Shown here: in pieces, positions 24,145 through 32,201 of the stretch
Position numbering within the stretch: the first letter of the stretch is position 1
Layout of the letters: every line of letters begins with the position of its first letter
From: Mesorhizobium sp. M1E.F.Ca.ET.045.02.1.1
GTDB lineage: Bacteria; Pseudomonadota; Alphaproteobacteria; Rhizobiales; Rhizobiaceae
DNA: 64,000 nt
NCBI RefSeq assembly: GCF_003952485.1
Contig: NZ_CP034447.1
Location: 6,462,501 to 6,526,500 of the forward strand
Reading direction: 5' to 3'
Translations under genes and position numbers: made by a program
Notes under the pieces: model-generated
What the model saw: the letters and a program-made list of their open reading frames with translations, nothing else
Told to the model about the DNA's origin: nothing
Databases searched by the model: none

Positions 24145-26385
24145 CTATTTGTTGGTGTTGTCGATGTCCGTTGGCACGTAATGCCAAGGTCGGCCCCGTC
24201 CTGATGACCGTTTCCGTGCATAGCCGGCGCGCATGAGACATTGAGCAATGCGTCGGGTGACGGCCGAATTTTGCCGCTCAAAGTCGATGCCAAGGATCGC
24301 GCATACGTTCTCAATCGTCGTCGGCAGGCCAGCCATCACCGCGACGTGTTCGGCAATGCGAGCCTCCCAAGCGTCGATCTCGCGCCGGTCCTCTTGCGCG
24401 GCTTCCGCCAGCCGCGTCTCATCGCCCTCCAACCACCAGCGCTCGCCGGCCCGGAGCCGCGCCACGGCTTCCGCCCATAGTTGGTCGCGGTCGCGGCGGA
24501 TCGCATCAACGTTGATGGTGCCGCAAGCGAGCGGCCAAAAGCGTCGATTGCCGGTTTGGTCTTTGAGGTAATTTTCATCGTTGGTCGTGGCGACAAAGAC
24601 GCATTGGCGCGGGTGATCCTCTGTCGTGCGCTCATAGGGTGCACGGTAGGTGTCTGTTGACCGCGCCATGAATTTCTTGATCGTCTCCACATCCGACCGT
24701 TTCAGCGCCGACAATTCACCCACTTCAATAATCCATTTGCCGCGCAACTGGATTGCGGCGTCCTTGGTGTGCAAGTCGGGCAATTCGTCTGTGAACCATT
24801 GCGGGCCGGCAAGCATGGCGATGGCGGATGATTTGCCGGTTCCTTGCTTGCCTTCAAGGATCACAACGTTGTCCATCTTGCTGCCCGGCGACATGATCCG
24901 CGCAACGGCACCAAGCATGAACTTGGTGCCGACGATGCGCGCATAATCGCTATCAGGCGCACCAAAGTATGCGGTTGCCAGATGTGGCAGGCGTTCAATG
25001 CGGTCCCACGCTAGGCCGTTGAGATAGTCGCGGACTTGGTGGCGTTTGTGTTTATTGGCGATGATTGCAACGGCGTCGTGCACGGTGTCTTTGCCGGGCT
25101 TTACGAAAAGCGCTTGGACGGAAAGCTGACAATGGATGGTGTCCAATTCCGTCCATTGGCGAGGGTAGCTGGAATGCTTGTCCCATGGCAGCGGTTGCGT
25201 TGCGATCACCGTTTGCGTGAATTCGTCAAACGCGACCGGCAGATTGCCGTGCAACACTTTGACGGTTTCCATAAGCGTGTTTTTTCCGCTGTCGCCGGTC
25301 GCTGTGGAAATGATCTCAACATACCCGTCGTGCGCCTGCGGCACAGGCATTCCCGGTTGCGGTGCCGGCAGAGTGTTGCCGTTGCTGCCAAACAGCTTCG
25401 CGGGATCGGGTTGCGGCGGTCTGCCGTATGCCGTCCGATGCAGCGCGGGCCAGCCAACTTCCGTGTTGCGGATCGATCCCCACTGTTTCAGGTTTTCCCC
25501 AACGTCGTTGCCGGCGTAACGAGTGCACCATGCGGACCACGTATTGAACAGCCATAGTTCGTCTGTCAGCGTCCAGCCGGCTTGCTTGAATGCTGCGGTC
25601 GTGCTGATCCATTTCGCGCGGTCGAGCGTGTTGGGATCGATCTTATCGAGCGCCATCGCCAATTCAGGCAGCGACGGCCCGGCAAGGCCCGGATCGCCCA
25701 AATCATGTCGGCCGCCGCTGCCTTCGATCACGTTGACGGCGGCAAGTGCCTGTTCAAGCGCTTCAACGGTCGTTGTGATGCCGCTGCCAGCCAGGGCGAA
25801 GCATGTGACTAGATGCGGTTGCGAGCCGCTATATTTGTCGCTTTGTGGGTTGCTGTATTTGGTGTTGTAGGTTCCGGGCAAACGCATGACGCGTGCCGCG
25901 TCGTTGACGGCTTTATCGCCTTCGAAGAATTGCGCGAGCTTGCGCTGCACAAGCTGAAAGCGGTCGTTGCCGGCGTATCGCTGAACAGGCCAATACACGT
26001 GCCTGCGTCGCGGCGATGATACCACTGCGAACGACGGTGCCGGCGTCCAAGCGTTGGCGCGGTCCAGGTTTTGTTCCGCATTGATGTTGTCAAGATCGGC
26101 GTAATGCGCGCGGATGGATTGGACGTTCTCTAGTTTGCGGCCGTTGCTGTCCAATTCTGCGATGACAACAAAGATACCGTACCCGTGTTTCTGGTATTGC
26201 AAGATCGACGGCCAAGCATTCGCAAGGGTGTCGCGATGATCAATTGCGGGTACGCTTTTGTTTGCATCATGGATAAATCGAAAATTGATGACTTCGTTAT
26301 ATGCACTTATAGCCGACGTGAATGCTGATGCTTGCCCATATCGCTTGTCAACAGAGACGTATTGGCTTATATCGTGAACAGACAT
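24145..26385 (-). CDS. RepB-type primase / VapE-type helicase
   Basis: A 746-residue replication protein. The N-terminal ~190 residues resemble a RepB-type (AEP-like) primase with the acidic motif HYADLDNIN near residue 95 and the HVYWPV segment. A PriCT-2-like region follows (~250-330). The C-terminal part is a VapE-type superfamily 3-like ATPase: Walker A EGKQGTGKSSAI (~residue 515), Walker B-like KWIIEVGELSAL, sensor VFVATTNDENYL, arginine finger GNRRFWPL. VapE proteins are typical of phage satellites and islands, where they drive element replication. Confidence 0.85.
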   Translation of the reverse strand: MSVHDISQYVSVDKRYGQASAFTSAISAYNEVINFRFIHDANKSVPAIDHRDTLANAWPSILQYQKHGYGIFVVIAELDSNGRKLENVQSIRAHYADLDNINAEQNLDRANAWTPAPSFAVVSSPRRRHVYWPVQRYAGNDRFQLVQRKLAQFFEGDKAVNDAARVMRLPGTYNTKYSNPQSDKYSGSQPHLVTCFALAGSGITTTVEALEQALAAVNVIEGSGGRHDLGDPGLAGPSLPELAMALDKIDPNTLDRAKWISTTAAFKQAGWTLTDELWLFNTWSAWCTRYAGNDVGENLKQWGSIRNTEVGWPALHRTAYGRPPQPDPAKLFGSNGNTLPAPQPGMPVPQAHDGYVEIISTATGDSGKNTLMETVKVLHGNLPVAFDEFTQTVIATQPLPWDKHSSYPRQWTELDTIHCQLSVQALFVKPGKDTVHDAVAIIANKHKRHQVRDYLNGLAWDRIERLPHLATAYFGAPDSDYARIVGTKFMLGAVARIMSPGSKMDNVVILEGKQGTGKSSAIAMLAGPQWFTDELPDLHTKDAAIQLRGKWIIEVGELSALKRSDVETIKKFMARSTDTYRAPYERTTEDHPRQCVFVATTNDENYLKDQTGNRRFWPLACGTINVDAIRRDRDQLWAEAVARLRAGERWWLEGDETRLAEAAQEDRREIDAWEARIAEHVAVMAGLPTTIENVCAILGIDFERQNSAVTRRIAQCLMRAGYARKRSSGRGRPWHYVPTDIDNTNK

Positions 26386-26491
26386 ATCGAGTTCCTTTCA
26401 ACATTGGTGTTTATCCTTTCGCGCCTGTTGGCTCTCGGTTGTCTGCTTGGAGAAATGACTGGCCGGCTTGGCAGCGAGCCGGCCTTTTTTT
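26285..26491 (+). ncRNA. Candidate antisense RNA over the start of the primase gene
   Basis: On the plus strand, opposite the beginning of the primase-helicase gene, TTGATG (26285-26290) and TATAGC (26308-26313) are spaced by 17 bases. A strong terminator on the same strand lies at 26461-26491. Together they would produce an RNA of about 170 bases covering the start codon of the minus-strand gene, as in plasmid copy-control systems. This is inferred from promoter-like and terminator sequences only. Confidence 0.35.
26461..26491 (+). terminator. Rho-independent terminator on the plus strand
   Basis: GGCCGGCT (26461-26468) pairs with AGCCGGCC (26477-26484), followed by seven T. No plus-strand gene ends here, so it terminates either read-through or a short antisense RNA. 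Confidence 0.75.
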
Positions 26492-26584
26492 CGGGCGGTA
26501 GCTTTTACTTCCGCCGTGTTGAAGCCCTGAAAAGCTTGGAATTCCGCTGTTTTTGGCGCGCCACGCGCTGCACCAACCACGGTT

Positions 26585-26848
26585 TTACCCACCAATTGGC
26601 GGCAAGAACAACACCGGCGCGGATGCATCCTGCTCGCTCGGCCAGCCCACACCGACGATGCGGGAAGTGTCGCGGATGCCGTGGAGCGCTCGAATTGGAT
26701 CGCCTGGCGCGGGCTGCACCTCCACTTGAACATGGTCAATCTGGACCGATGCCAGCTTGTGCTTTGCCGGATCATAGTCGCTTGCATCGATACGCAGCGG
26801 GCCGTTGGTGGTGACGATAGTCACGGTGTTGCGATGGTCGCTCATCAC
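26585..26848 (-). CDS. Hypothetical protein
   Basis: An 87-residue beta-rich protein (RNTVTIVTTNGPLRIDASDY; QIDHVQVEVQP). No family recognised. It lies between the AlpA-like gene and the primase-helicase on the same strand; a 199-base gap with a plus-strand terminator separates it from the latter. A second start at MSDHRN (one codon in) is possible. Confidence 0.55.
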   Translation of the reverse strand: MMSDHRNTVTIVTTNGPLRIDASDYDPAKHKLASVQIDHVQVEVQPAPGDPIRALHGIRDTSRIVGVGWPSEQDASAPVLFLPPIGG

Positions 26849-26857
26849 TGGACCGCC

Positions 26858-27070
26858 TTACGCTGCCGCGTGATGCGTGTTCAGCGCGGCCTGCCGCTGT
26901 TGCTCAAGCCACGCAATCACATCGGCCCGGCGATAAGCGACTTTTCGCATCCCCAGATGCAGCTTGGGCGGGAAGCTTGGATCGTTCTTTTCGAGGCGCT
27001 GGCGGGACGTGTCGCTGATCATGAGCATCGCGCAAAGCTGATCACGGGTAAGCAGGATTTCCGAAGCCAT
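26858..27070 (-). CDS. AlpA-family transcriptional regulator / excisionase-like protein
   Basis: A 70-residue protein with the AlpA (MerR-like) winged helix-turn-helix: LLTRDQLCAMLMISDTSRQR, then FPPKLHLGMRKVAYRRADVI and AWLEQQ. AlpA proteins control integrase expression and excision in P4-like elements. It lies on the same strand as the integrase and about 160 bases from its 3' end, and heads the gene string that runs to the primase. Confidence 0.85.
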   Translation of the reverse strand: MASEILLTRDQLCAMLMISDTSRQRLEKNDPSFPPKLHLGMRKVAYRRADVIAWLEQQRQAALNTHHAAA

Positions 27071-27149
27071 GGGATCATTCCTTTAATTGGTTGACCATGA
27101 CTAGACCCGACCACACCCGGGCTCTTAATGGGAAGTGTTACGACCAATA

Positions 27150-27175
27150 AAAAAGCCCGGAAAACCGGGCTTTTT
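27150..27175. terminator. Bidirectional terminator between integrase and AlpA-like gene
   Basis: AAAAAGCCCGG (27150-27160) and CCGGGCTTTTT (27165-27175) form an 11-bp stem with an AAAA loop. The A-run and T-run make it work in both directions; it ends the integrase transcript. Confidence 0.85.
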
Positions 27176-27180
27176 GATAG

Positions 27181-27189
27181 TTATCCACA
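27181..27189 (+). promoter_or_regulatory. Perfect DnaA box
   Basis: TTATCCACA matches the DnaA consensus exactly. It lies between the integrase 3' end and the terminator. One isolated box does not make an origin, but it may assist replication or integration control. Confidence 0.45.
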
Positions 27190-27230
27190 GGTAATAGTTT
27201 CGTTGTTGCGGTCGTCAAAAGTAACGTTGA

Positions 27231-28550
27231 TTAAGCAATAAATCTTTCCCATTTATTGTTGTATTCGTTGTTGTTGGCGACTGTGAGATAATTTGCCCAT
27301 TGTTCCATGATTGATTTGCGGCGTTCGAATGCCGATCCGCGTTTATATGCGGCAACGGTTTTGTCACGCTGCGAATGCGCGAGGCACATTTCAACCAATG
27401 CGTCGGGATGCAACGTGGTTTCCGCCATGAGGTCACGAAAGCTCGAACGAAAGCCATGCACTGTTAGTTGTTGCTTCGGTCGCATTTCGCGTAGCAGATC
27501 GAGTTGCCCCATTTCGCCGATTGGCTGATGCCGATGCTTTCCGGGAAATAGGTATTTGTGGCCTTGGAAGCGATGCAGGCTTTTCAACAGTTCGATTGCG
27601 GTGGTCGATAACGGAATGCAGTGCTCTTGGGCCGCCTTCATACGATCCGCAGGGATCGTCCAGATGCCGTTTTCAAGGTCGATTTCGTCCCATGTGGCAA
27701 ACCGCGTCTCGGACGTTCTAGTGGCGCACAGGATCGTCAACAGCAAGGCCTTGGCCGGAATGTCGGTTCTGTCGCGAAGCTCTTGGACGAACGCCGGCAC
27801 GTCGGCGAATGGCATTGCTTCATGGTGGCCGCGCTTCGAATTGTCTTTTGGCAGCATATGCCGCAGGATGTCCCATGACGCCGGGTTGTGGTGATTGATC
27901 CACCTTGCTTTGGTGTCGGGGTCGTTGCTGGCGAGCGCCCTCGCCTTTGCTGCGTTGATTACAGTTTCCACTCTTTGCCGAGTCCTGTCGGCTGTCTCCG
28001 GGACAGTGAGCCAGAACGTCGATTTCTTGCCACGTTTGGCGTGTGGTTGGTTGAGCACGGCAAGTACATCGTCAACGCTGATCGCGTGCGGCAGCATCTT
28101 GCCAAGCTTTGGATAGACAAACATTTCAAGGGACCGGGACCATTGGCCGGCGTGGACATCTGATTTCCAGTCGGCGCGGTGGGTCTTGACGTAATCGCGG
28201 GCGGCTTGTTCGAATGTCTCGTTGACCGGCGTTGCAGTTGCCAATGCCGCCTTGGGTTTGGCAACTGCCAGCGGATCGCGGCCAGCCTTAACCGCGTCGC
28301 GCAATTCTATGGCGCGAAGCTCCAAAGCTTTGTGTTCCCTTTCGCCAATCGGATCGTTGTGCGCTTGCAAGGTCATGACGCGGCGTCTGCCGTCCGCGTT
28401 TGTGTAACGGAAAACCCAAGTGGCCTTGCCGTTCTTTGCCAAGCTGAAACACAAGCCGTTGCCGTGGCTCCAAAGGTTCGGTTGCCCGGCCTTCAGGCGC
28501 GTCCTTATTTCGCGATTGAGAGTGTCGATTGTGGCGATCTTGGTTGCCAT
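27231..28550 (-). CDS. int: Tyrosine-type integrase of the 18.5-kb element
   Basis: A 439-residue P4-like integrase. The N-terminal arm-binding domain (DUF4102-like: AGQPNLWSHGNGLCFSLAKN, WVFRYTNADGRRR, MTLQAHNDPIG) is followed by a core-binding domain and the catalytic domain with TRTSETRFATWDEID (Arg), HGFRSSFRDLMAE (His-x-x-Arg), AHSQRDKTVAAYKRGS (His, Tyr). ATG 28550 is chosen over 28631 because homology starts at MATKIATIDTLN and GGAG lies upstream. Its promoter-proximal end faces the right attachment repeat, the usual layout for self-integration. Confidence 0.93.
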   Translation of the reverse strand: MATKIATIDTLNREIRTRLKAGQPNLWSHGNGLCFSLAKNGKATWVFRYTNADGRRRVMTLQAHNDPIGEREHKALELRAIELRDAVKAGRDPLAVAKPKAALATATPVNETFEQAARDYVKTHRADWKSDVHAGQWSRSLEMFVYPKLGKMLPHAISVDDVLAVLNQPHAKRGKKSTFWLTVPETADRTRQRVETVINAAKARALASNDPDTKARWINHHNPASWDILRHMLPKDNSKRGHHEAMPFADVPAFVQELRDRTDIPAKALLLTILCATRTSETRFATWDEIDLENGIWTIPADRMKAAQEHCIPLSTTAIELLKSLHRFQGHKYLFPGKHRHQPIGEMGQLDLLREMRPKQQLTVHGFRSSFRDLMAETTLHPDALVEMCLAHSQRDKTVAAYKRGSAFERRKSIMEQWANYLTVANNNEYNNKWERFIA

Positions 28551-28721
28551 TGCTGCTAGCTCCAAAGTGGTTAGTTGCGGATCAATTTCTGTGTCCTGAA
28601 CTAACCAATTTGAGCCTGCCGCATTCCGCATTGACTAGCCGTGGCTAGACAAAACCTAATGTTTTCAACACGTTGGCTACTTGTGACTTCTCATGACTAG
28701 TCGGGACCAGTCAAAAATAAT

Positions 28722-28734
28722 GAAGCGTGTTCCG
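28722..28734 (+). repeat. Right attachment repeat (attR core)
   Basis: GAAGCGTGTTCCG, identical to 10181-10193. The core-side flank continues CCGCCC, completing the palindrome when joined to the left flank. Just inside lie repeated TGACTAG-type motifs (28632, 28693). Confidence 0.7.
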
Positions 28735-28810
28735 CCGCCCTGCTTTCGCCGCCCGAGGGGAGTTGCTAGGATCGACGCGACTCCCACATCCAGCAAAGTG
28801 AGGAATACCC

Positions 28811-29035
28811 ATGGCTGCCACCCCCAGCGTAGCGTTGGTCTGGTATCTGGTGATCGCCGGCCCGCAAGGCGGCATGGTGGTGCTGCCCAGCACCTTCGAC
28901 ACCCGCGAACAGTGCACCAACGCCATCACCGAATATCAGAAGCAGCCGACGCCGCAGGGCTGGGCCGTGCAATGCGTGCCGAGCGCCTCGCCCTTCACCG
29001 ACGAGGGGGATGCCGAGGAGCCCTCCGCGCAGTAG
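28811..29035 (+). CDS. Hypothetical protein
   Basis: A 74-residue protein (MAATPSVALVWYLVIAGPQG) with one N-terminal hydrophobic stretch and an acidic C-terminus; two Cys (EQCTNA; VQCVPS). GTGAGGAAT precedes the ATG. It is the first core gene right of the element. No family recognised; small proteins of this form (YLVIAG ... VLPSTFDTREQC) appear exported or membrane-associated. Confidence 0.65.
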   Translation: MAATPSVALVWYLVIAGPQGGMVVLPSTFDTREQCTNAITEYQKQPTPQGWAVQCVPSASPFTDEGDAEEPSAQ

Positions 29036-29042
29036 CGCGAGC

Positions 29043-29201
29043 TGATCTCCCCCCTTGAGGGGGAGATGGCCGCGAAGCGGCCAGAGGGGGTCGCCGCGCC
29101 TGAAGCGCCAACTCCTTCCGACATCAGACGACGCTGGCACTCTACGTGAGACGACCCCCTCTGTCGCCTTCGGCGACATCTCCCCCTCGAGGGGGGAAAT
29201 T
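29043..29201. repeat. Paired palindromic element R3 (arm type B)
   Basis: Left arm GATCTCCCCCCTTGAGGGGG then GAGATGGCCGCGAAGCGGCC; right arm CCCCCTCTGTCGCCTTCGGC and an inverted poly-C/poly-G hairpin. Its spacer holds CTCTACGTGAGACGACC, the reverse complement of the spacer of R6 and R8. The right end touches the OsmC stop codon. Confidence 0.8.
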
Positions 29202-29703
29202 AGCTGGCGCTCACACTCAACGCCGGCTTGTTGTTGATCGTCTGGAACACGACGCAGTAGCGCTCGGTGAGCTTCAAGAGCGAATCGATGCGCTCCTGGG
29301 GTTCGTCGGTGTCGAGGTGGAATTTCAGCCGGATCTCGCGGAAGCCGACCGGCGCGTCGCGGGCGACGCCGAGCGTGCCGCGAAAATCGAGATCGCCCTC
29401 GGCCACGACGGTGGCGTTGCCGAGCGTGAACTCAAGCGCCGTCGCCACCGCCTTAAGCGTCACGCCGGCGCAGGCGACCAGCGCCTCGAGCAGCATGTCG
29501 CCCGAGCAGAGCTCCAGCCCTGAGCCGCCGGTGGCCGGATGCAGCCCCGCCACGGCAAGCGCCCTGCCCGTCTCCACCTTGCAGGTGATCGACCGGTCGT
29601 CGAGCGTTCCGCGCGCCCTGAGCGTGATCACGGCCTTGGCGGCGTCCTGGCGGTAAGCCTCCTTCAGCGGCGCCTGCATGGCCTTGAGTGCGGTCGCGTC
29701 CAT
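29200..29703 (-). CDS. OsmC family protein
   Basis: A 167-residue protein of the OsmC/Ohr fold. The family core is clear: GGSGLELCSGDMLLEALVAC then AGVTLKAVATAL, holding the two cysteines (SGLELCSGD; LVACAG) that act in thiol peroxidase members. OsmC proteins detoxify hydroperoxides in the cytoplasm. Length and domain layout are normal. The stop lies at the edge of repeat R3. Confidence 0.85.
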   Translation of the reverse strand: MDATALKAMQAPLKEAYRQDAAKAVITLRARGTLDDRSITCKVETGRALAVAGLHPATGGSGLELCSGDMLLEALVACAGVTLKAVATALEFTLGNATVVAEGDLDFRGTLGVARDAPVGFREIRLKFHLDTDEPQERIDSLLKLTERYCVVFQTINNKPALSVSAS

Positions 29704-29840
29704 TGTGCATCCTTTTCGATGCCGACTGATAGCACTGTCTAGCGCGGCGGGCAGAACAATGCTCGGTGAACGACAAGCCTGTCGGACCGGGCGAAACTCG
29801 AACGTCCTTCGGTCGTTGTCAGACAGGAAGGAGATCCAGC

Positions 29841-30317
29841 ATGGCCAAGGTCACCTCGCATCTGTGGTTCGAAAAGGACGCGCGGCAAGCGGTGGAATTC
29901 TATGTCGCCACCATTCCCAACTCGGCGATCGGCCGCACCACGGACGTGGCGGCGGACAATCCAAGCGGCCCCGCCGGCAGCGTCAAGATCATCGGATTCG
30001 TGCTCGACGACCAGAATTTCATCGCGCTCGAAGCCGGCCCGCTCGACCCGTTCAATCATTCCTTCTCGATCCTCGTCGAACTCGACAGCCAGGCCGAGAT
30101 CGACCGCATCTGGAAGGCTTTTCTCGACAATGGCGGCAAGCCCGAGCAATGCGGCTGGCTGCGGGACCGCTGGGGCCTGTCGTGGCAGATCGTGCCAAAG
30201 ATCCTCGGCGACATGGCCGCGCATCCGGATCGCGAGCGCGCCAGGCGCGCCACCGAGGCGATGCTGGGTATGGTCAAGATCGACGTCGCGGCGCTGGAGA
30301 AGGCGTTTGGGGAGTGA
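29841..30317 (+). CDS. VOC family protein (PhnB / 3-demethylubiquinone methyltransferase-like)
   Basis: A 158-residue protein of the vicinal-oxygen-chelate fold, matching the PhnB-like group (3-dmu-9_3-mt domain): HLWFEKDARQAVEFYVATIP at the start, FIALEAGPLDPFNHSFSILV, and CGWLRDRWGLSWQIVP. Despite the domain name, most members have no proven enzyme activity. ATG 29841 follows a strong AGGAAGGAGAT, so the longer frame from 29766 is not used. Confidence 0.85.
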   Translation: MAKVTSHLWFEKDARQAVEFYVATIPNSAIGRTTDVAADNPSGPAGSVKIIGFVLDDQNFIALEAGPLDPFNHSFSILVELDSQAEIDRIWKAFLDNGGKPEQCGWLRDRWGLSWQIVPKILGDMAAHPDRERARRATEAMLGMVKIDVAALEKAFGE

Positions 30318-30354
30318 ATGTCGCCCGCGAAGGCAGGCCAGCACAATTCCAGCC

Positions 30355-30491
30355 TGGGTTCCTCGCCCCCACAAAGTGGGGGAGAGGTGGCTCGGCGGAG
30401 CCGAGACGGAGAGGGGGAGCGCCCTACGAAGGCCCCCTCTCCGTCCGCTTCGCGGACACCTCTCCCCCGCTTGGCGGGGGCGAGGAACCCA
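30355..30491. repeat. Paired palindromic element R4 (arm type C)
   Basis: Inverted ends GGGTTCCTCGCCCCC (30356-) and GGGGGCGAGGAACCC (ending 30490) enclose two further hairpins (GGCTCGGCGGAGCCGAG; GTCCGCTTCGCGGAC). The arm sequence differs from types A and B but the architecture is the same. Confidence 0.8.
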
Positions 30492-30575
30492 AGTTTTGTG
30501 ACGCTTCCCGCACCACCCCTTTGACTTCGGCCGCTCTGGCCATACCTTTGCGGAGGTCGTTCGCGCGGAGGTCTC

Positions 30576-32072
30576 ATGCGGTCCAAACTCTTTCCCCTCA
30601 TCCTCCTGGCGCTCGCCGCCTTCGCGCAGCCAGCTCCGGCTGAAACGCCGGAGCGGCCGGCACCGGCCGGCGGCGTGCTGTCGCTTCTGCCGCCGCCGCA
30701 GGTGACCGAGCATTCGATCGCGCTTGCCGGACGCAAGCTCGATTACCAGGCCAAGGCCGGCACGCTGTCGCTGCTCTCCGGCAAGGGCGAGGTCACGGCG
30801 GAAATCTTCTACGTCGCCTACACGCAGCAGTCGCCCGCCCCGGCGAAGGAACGGCCGATCACCTTCGTCTTCAACGGCGGGCCGGGCGCGGCGTCGGCCT
30901 ATCTGCATCTCGGCGCGCTCGGGCCGCGCATCATCGCGACCGCGACCGATGGCGAGTTCCTGCCGCCGCCGCAAAAGCTCATCGACAATCCCGACAGTTG
31001 GCTCGACCTGACCGATCTCGTCTTCGTCGATCCGGTCGGCACCGGTTACAGCCGCGAGGCGCCGGGCGAGGACACGAAGACGTTCTGGGGCGTCGACCAG
31101 GACGCCAGCTCGGTCGGCGCGTTCATCCGGCTCTATCTGGCGCAGAACGGCCGAACCGCTTCACCGCTCTTCCTCGCCGGCGAAAGCTATGGCGGTTTTC
31201 GCGCGGCGCTGCTTGCCCGCACGCTGCAGGAAGACGTGGGTTTGAGCCCCAGCGGCATCGTGCTGATCTCGCCGGCGCTGGAATTCATGCTGGTGCGGCC
31301 GGACCAGTTCGACCAGTTGCACTGGGCGCTCGAACTGCCTTCGCTGGCGGCGACGCGGCTTCGCGCCGACGGCGTCAGCGGCGAGGCGATGCGCGACAGG
31401 CTTGCCGAGGTCGAGCACTACGCGCTCGGCGATTACCTGACGGCGTTGAACAGCGGGCTGGAGCAAGGCGGCAAGCTCGCCAGCGGGCGCGTGGCGGAGA
31501 TAACCGGCCTGCCGCTCGACCTCGTCGAGCGCAATTTCGCCCGTATCCCGACAGGCCTTTTCGCCCGTGAGTTCCAGCGCGCCAAGGGCAAGGTGCTCAG
31601 TCCTTACGACGCCATGGTCGCGACCAGCGATATCGCGCCGGAGAGCGCCCATATCGCCGGTCCGGACCCAGTGCTCGACCGCAGCGTGCCGGTGCTGACC
31701 TCGGCCTTCGTCGCCTACGCCCGCGACGAACTGAATTATCGCACCGATGTCAGCTACCGACTGCTCAACGGCGAGGTCAGCCACAACTGGGACTACGGCA
31801 ACTCAGGGCAAGGCTTTGCCGGGGTGATGAACGACCTGCAGCGGGCGCGCTCGCTCAACCCGGCGCTCGGTGTCGTCATCGTCAACGGCTACACCGACCT
31901 CGTCACGCCCTACCTCGCCTCGCGCTATCTGGTGAACCAGATCCCCACGCTCGCCGACGCCAAGCCGATCCGCCTCGATGTCGTCGAGGGCGGGCACATG
32001 ATGTATCTGAGGCCTGACGGAAGGCGCGCGCTGAAGGAGGCGGCCTCGGAGCTCTACCAGGCGACGCAATAG
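30576..32072 (+). CDS. S10 family serine carboxypeptidase-like peptidase
   Basis: A 498-residue exported alpha/beta hydrolase of peptidase family S10. A signal peptide (LILLALAAFAQPAPA) is followed by the oxyanion segment FNGGPGAASAYLHLGALGP, the nucleophile in AGESYGGFRAA, the acid in VIVNGYTDLVTPY and the histidine in VEGGHMMYL. These enzymes remove C-terminal residues from peptides at low pH and are better known from eukaryotes; bacterial copies are periplasmic. Confidence 0.85.
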   Translation: MRSKLFPLILLALAAFAQPAPAETPERPAPAGGVLSLLPPPQVTEHSIALAGRKLDYQAKAGTLSLLSGKGEVTAEIFYVAYTQQSPAPAKERPITFVFNGGPGAASAYLHLGALGPRIIATATDGEFLPPPQKLIDNPDSWLDLTDLVFVDPVGTGYSREAPGEDTKTFWGVDQDASSVGAFIRLYLAQNGRTASPLFLAGESYGGFRAALLARTLQEDVGLSPSGIVLISPALEFMLVRPDQFDQLHWALELPSLAATRLRADGVSGEAMRDRLAEVEHYALGDYLTALNSGLEQGGKLASGRVAEITGLPLDLVERNFARIPTGLFAREFQRAKGKVLSPYDAMVATSDIAPESAHIAGPDPVLDRSVPVLTSAFVAYARDELNYRTDVSYRLLNGEVSHNWDYGNSGQGFAGVMNDLQRARSLNPALGVVIVNGYTDLVTPYLASRYLVNQIPTLADAKPIRLDVVEGGHMMYLRPDGRRALKEAASELYQATQ

Positions 32073-32201
32073 AGGCCGACCGGGTTCTCCTCCCGGTTGG
32101 AGCAGCGCCGCACCAGCTTTTCCTATAGCAAAGATATTCCCGCGAACGGGTTCAGAGCTCATGACAGAAGGCTGTCAGCAGCAACGGGATAGTCTGGTGC
32201 C

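Larger units (their letters stand above)
10181..28734. mobile_element. Integrated satellite-like genetic element (~18.5 kb)
   Basis: Proposed ends are the 13-bp direct repeats GAAGCGTGTTCCG at 10181-10193 and 28722-28734. The right copy is 172 bases beyond the start codon of a tyrosine integrase. Contents include the integrase, an AlpA-like regulator, a RepB-primase/VapE-type helicase, iteron-like repeats, many short tightly packed genes of unknown function, a ligase, a nuclease and an HEPN protein. Base composition is visibly less GC-rich than the flanks, and none of the 13 palindromic elements found in the flanks occurs here. No virion, relaxase or secretion genes are seen. Confidence 0.8.

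Noticed and set aside
26398..26787. Minus-strand frame of 129 codons overlapping the 87-residue gene
   Set aside because: It crosses a strong terminator hairpin and its translation is Arg/Ser/Cys-rich in a shadow-like way; the 26585-26848 frame has more protein-like composition.
10181..28734. Element considered as a complete prophage or a conjugative element
   Set aside because: No capsid, portal, tail, lysis, relaxase, coupling protein or type IV secretion genes are visible in 18.5 kb.
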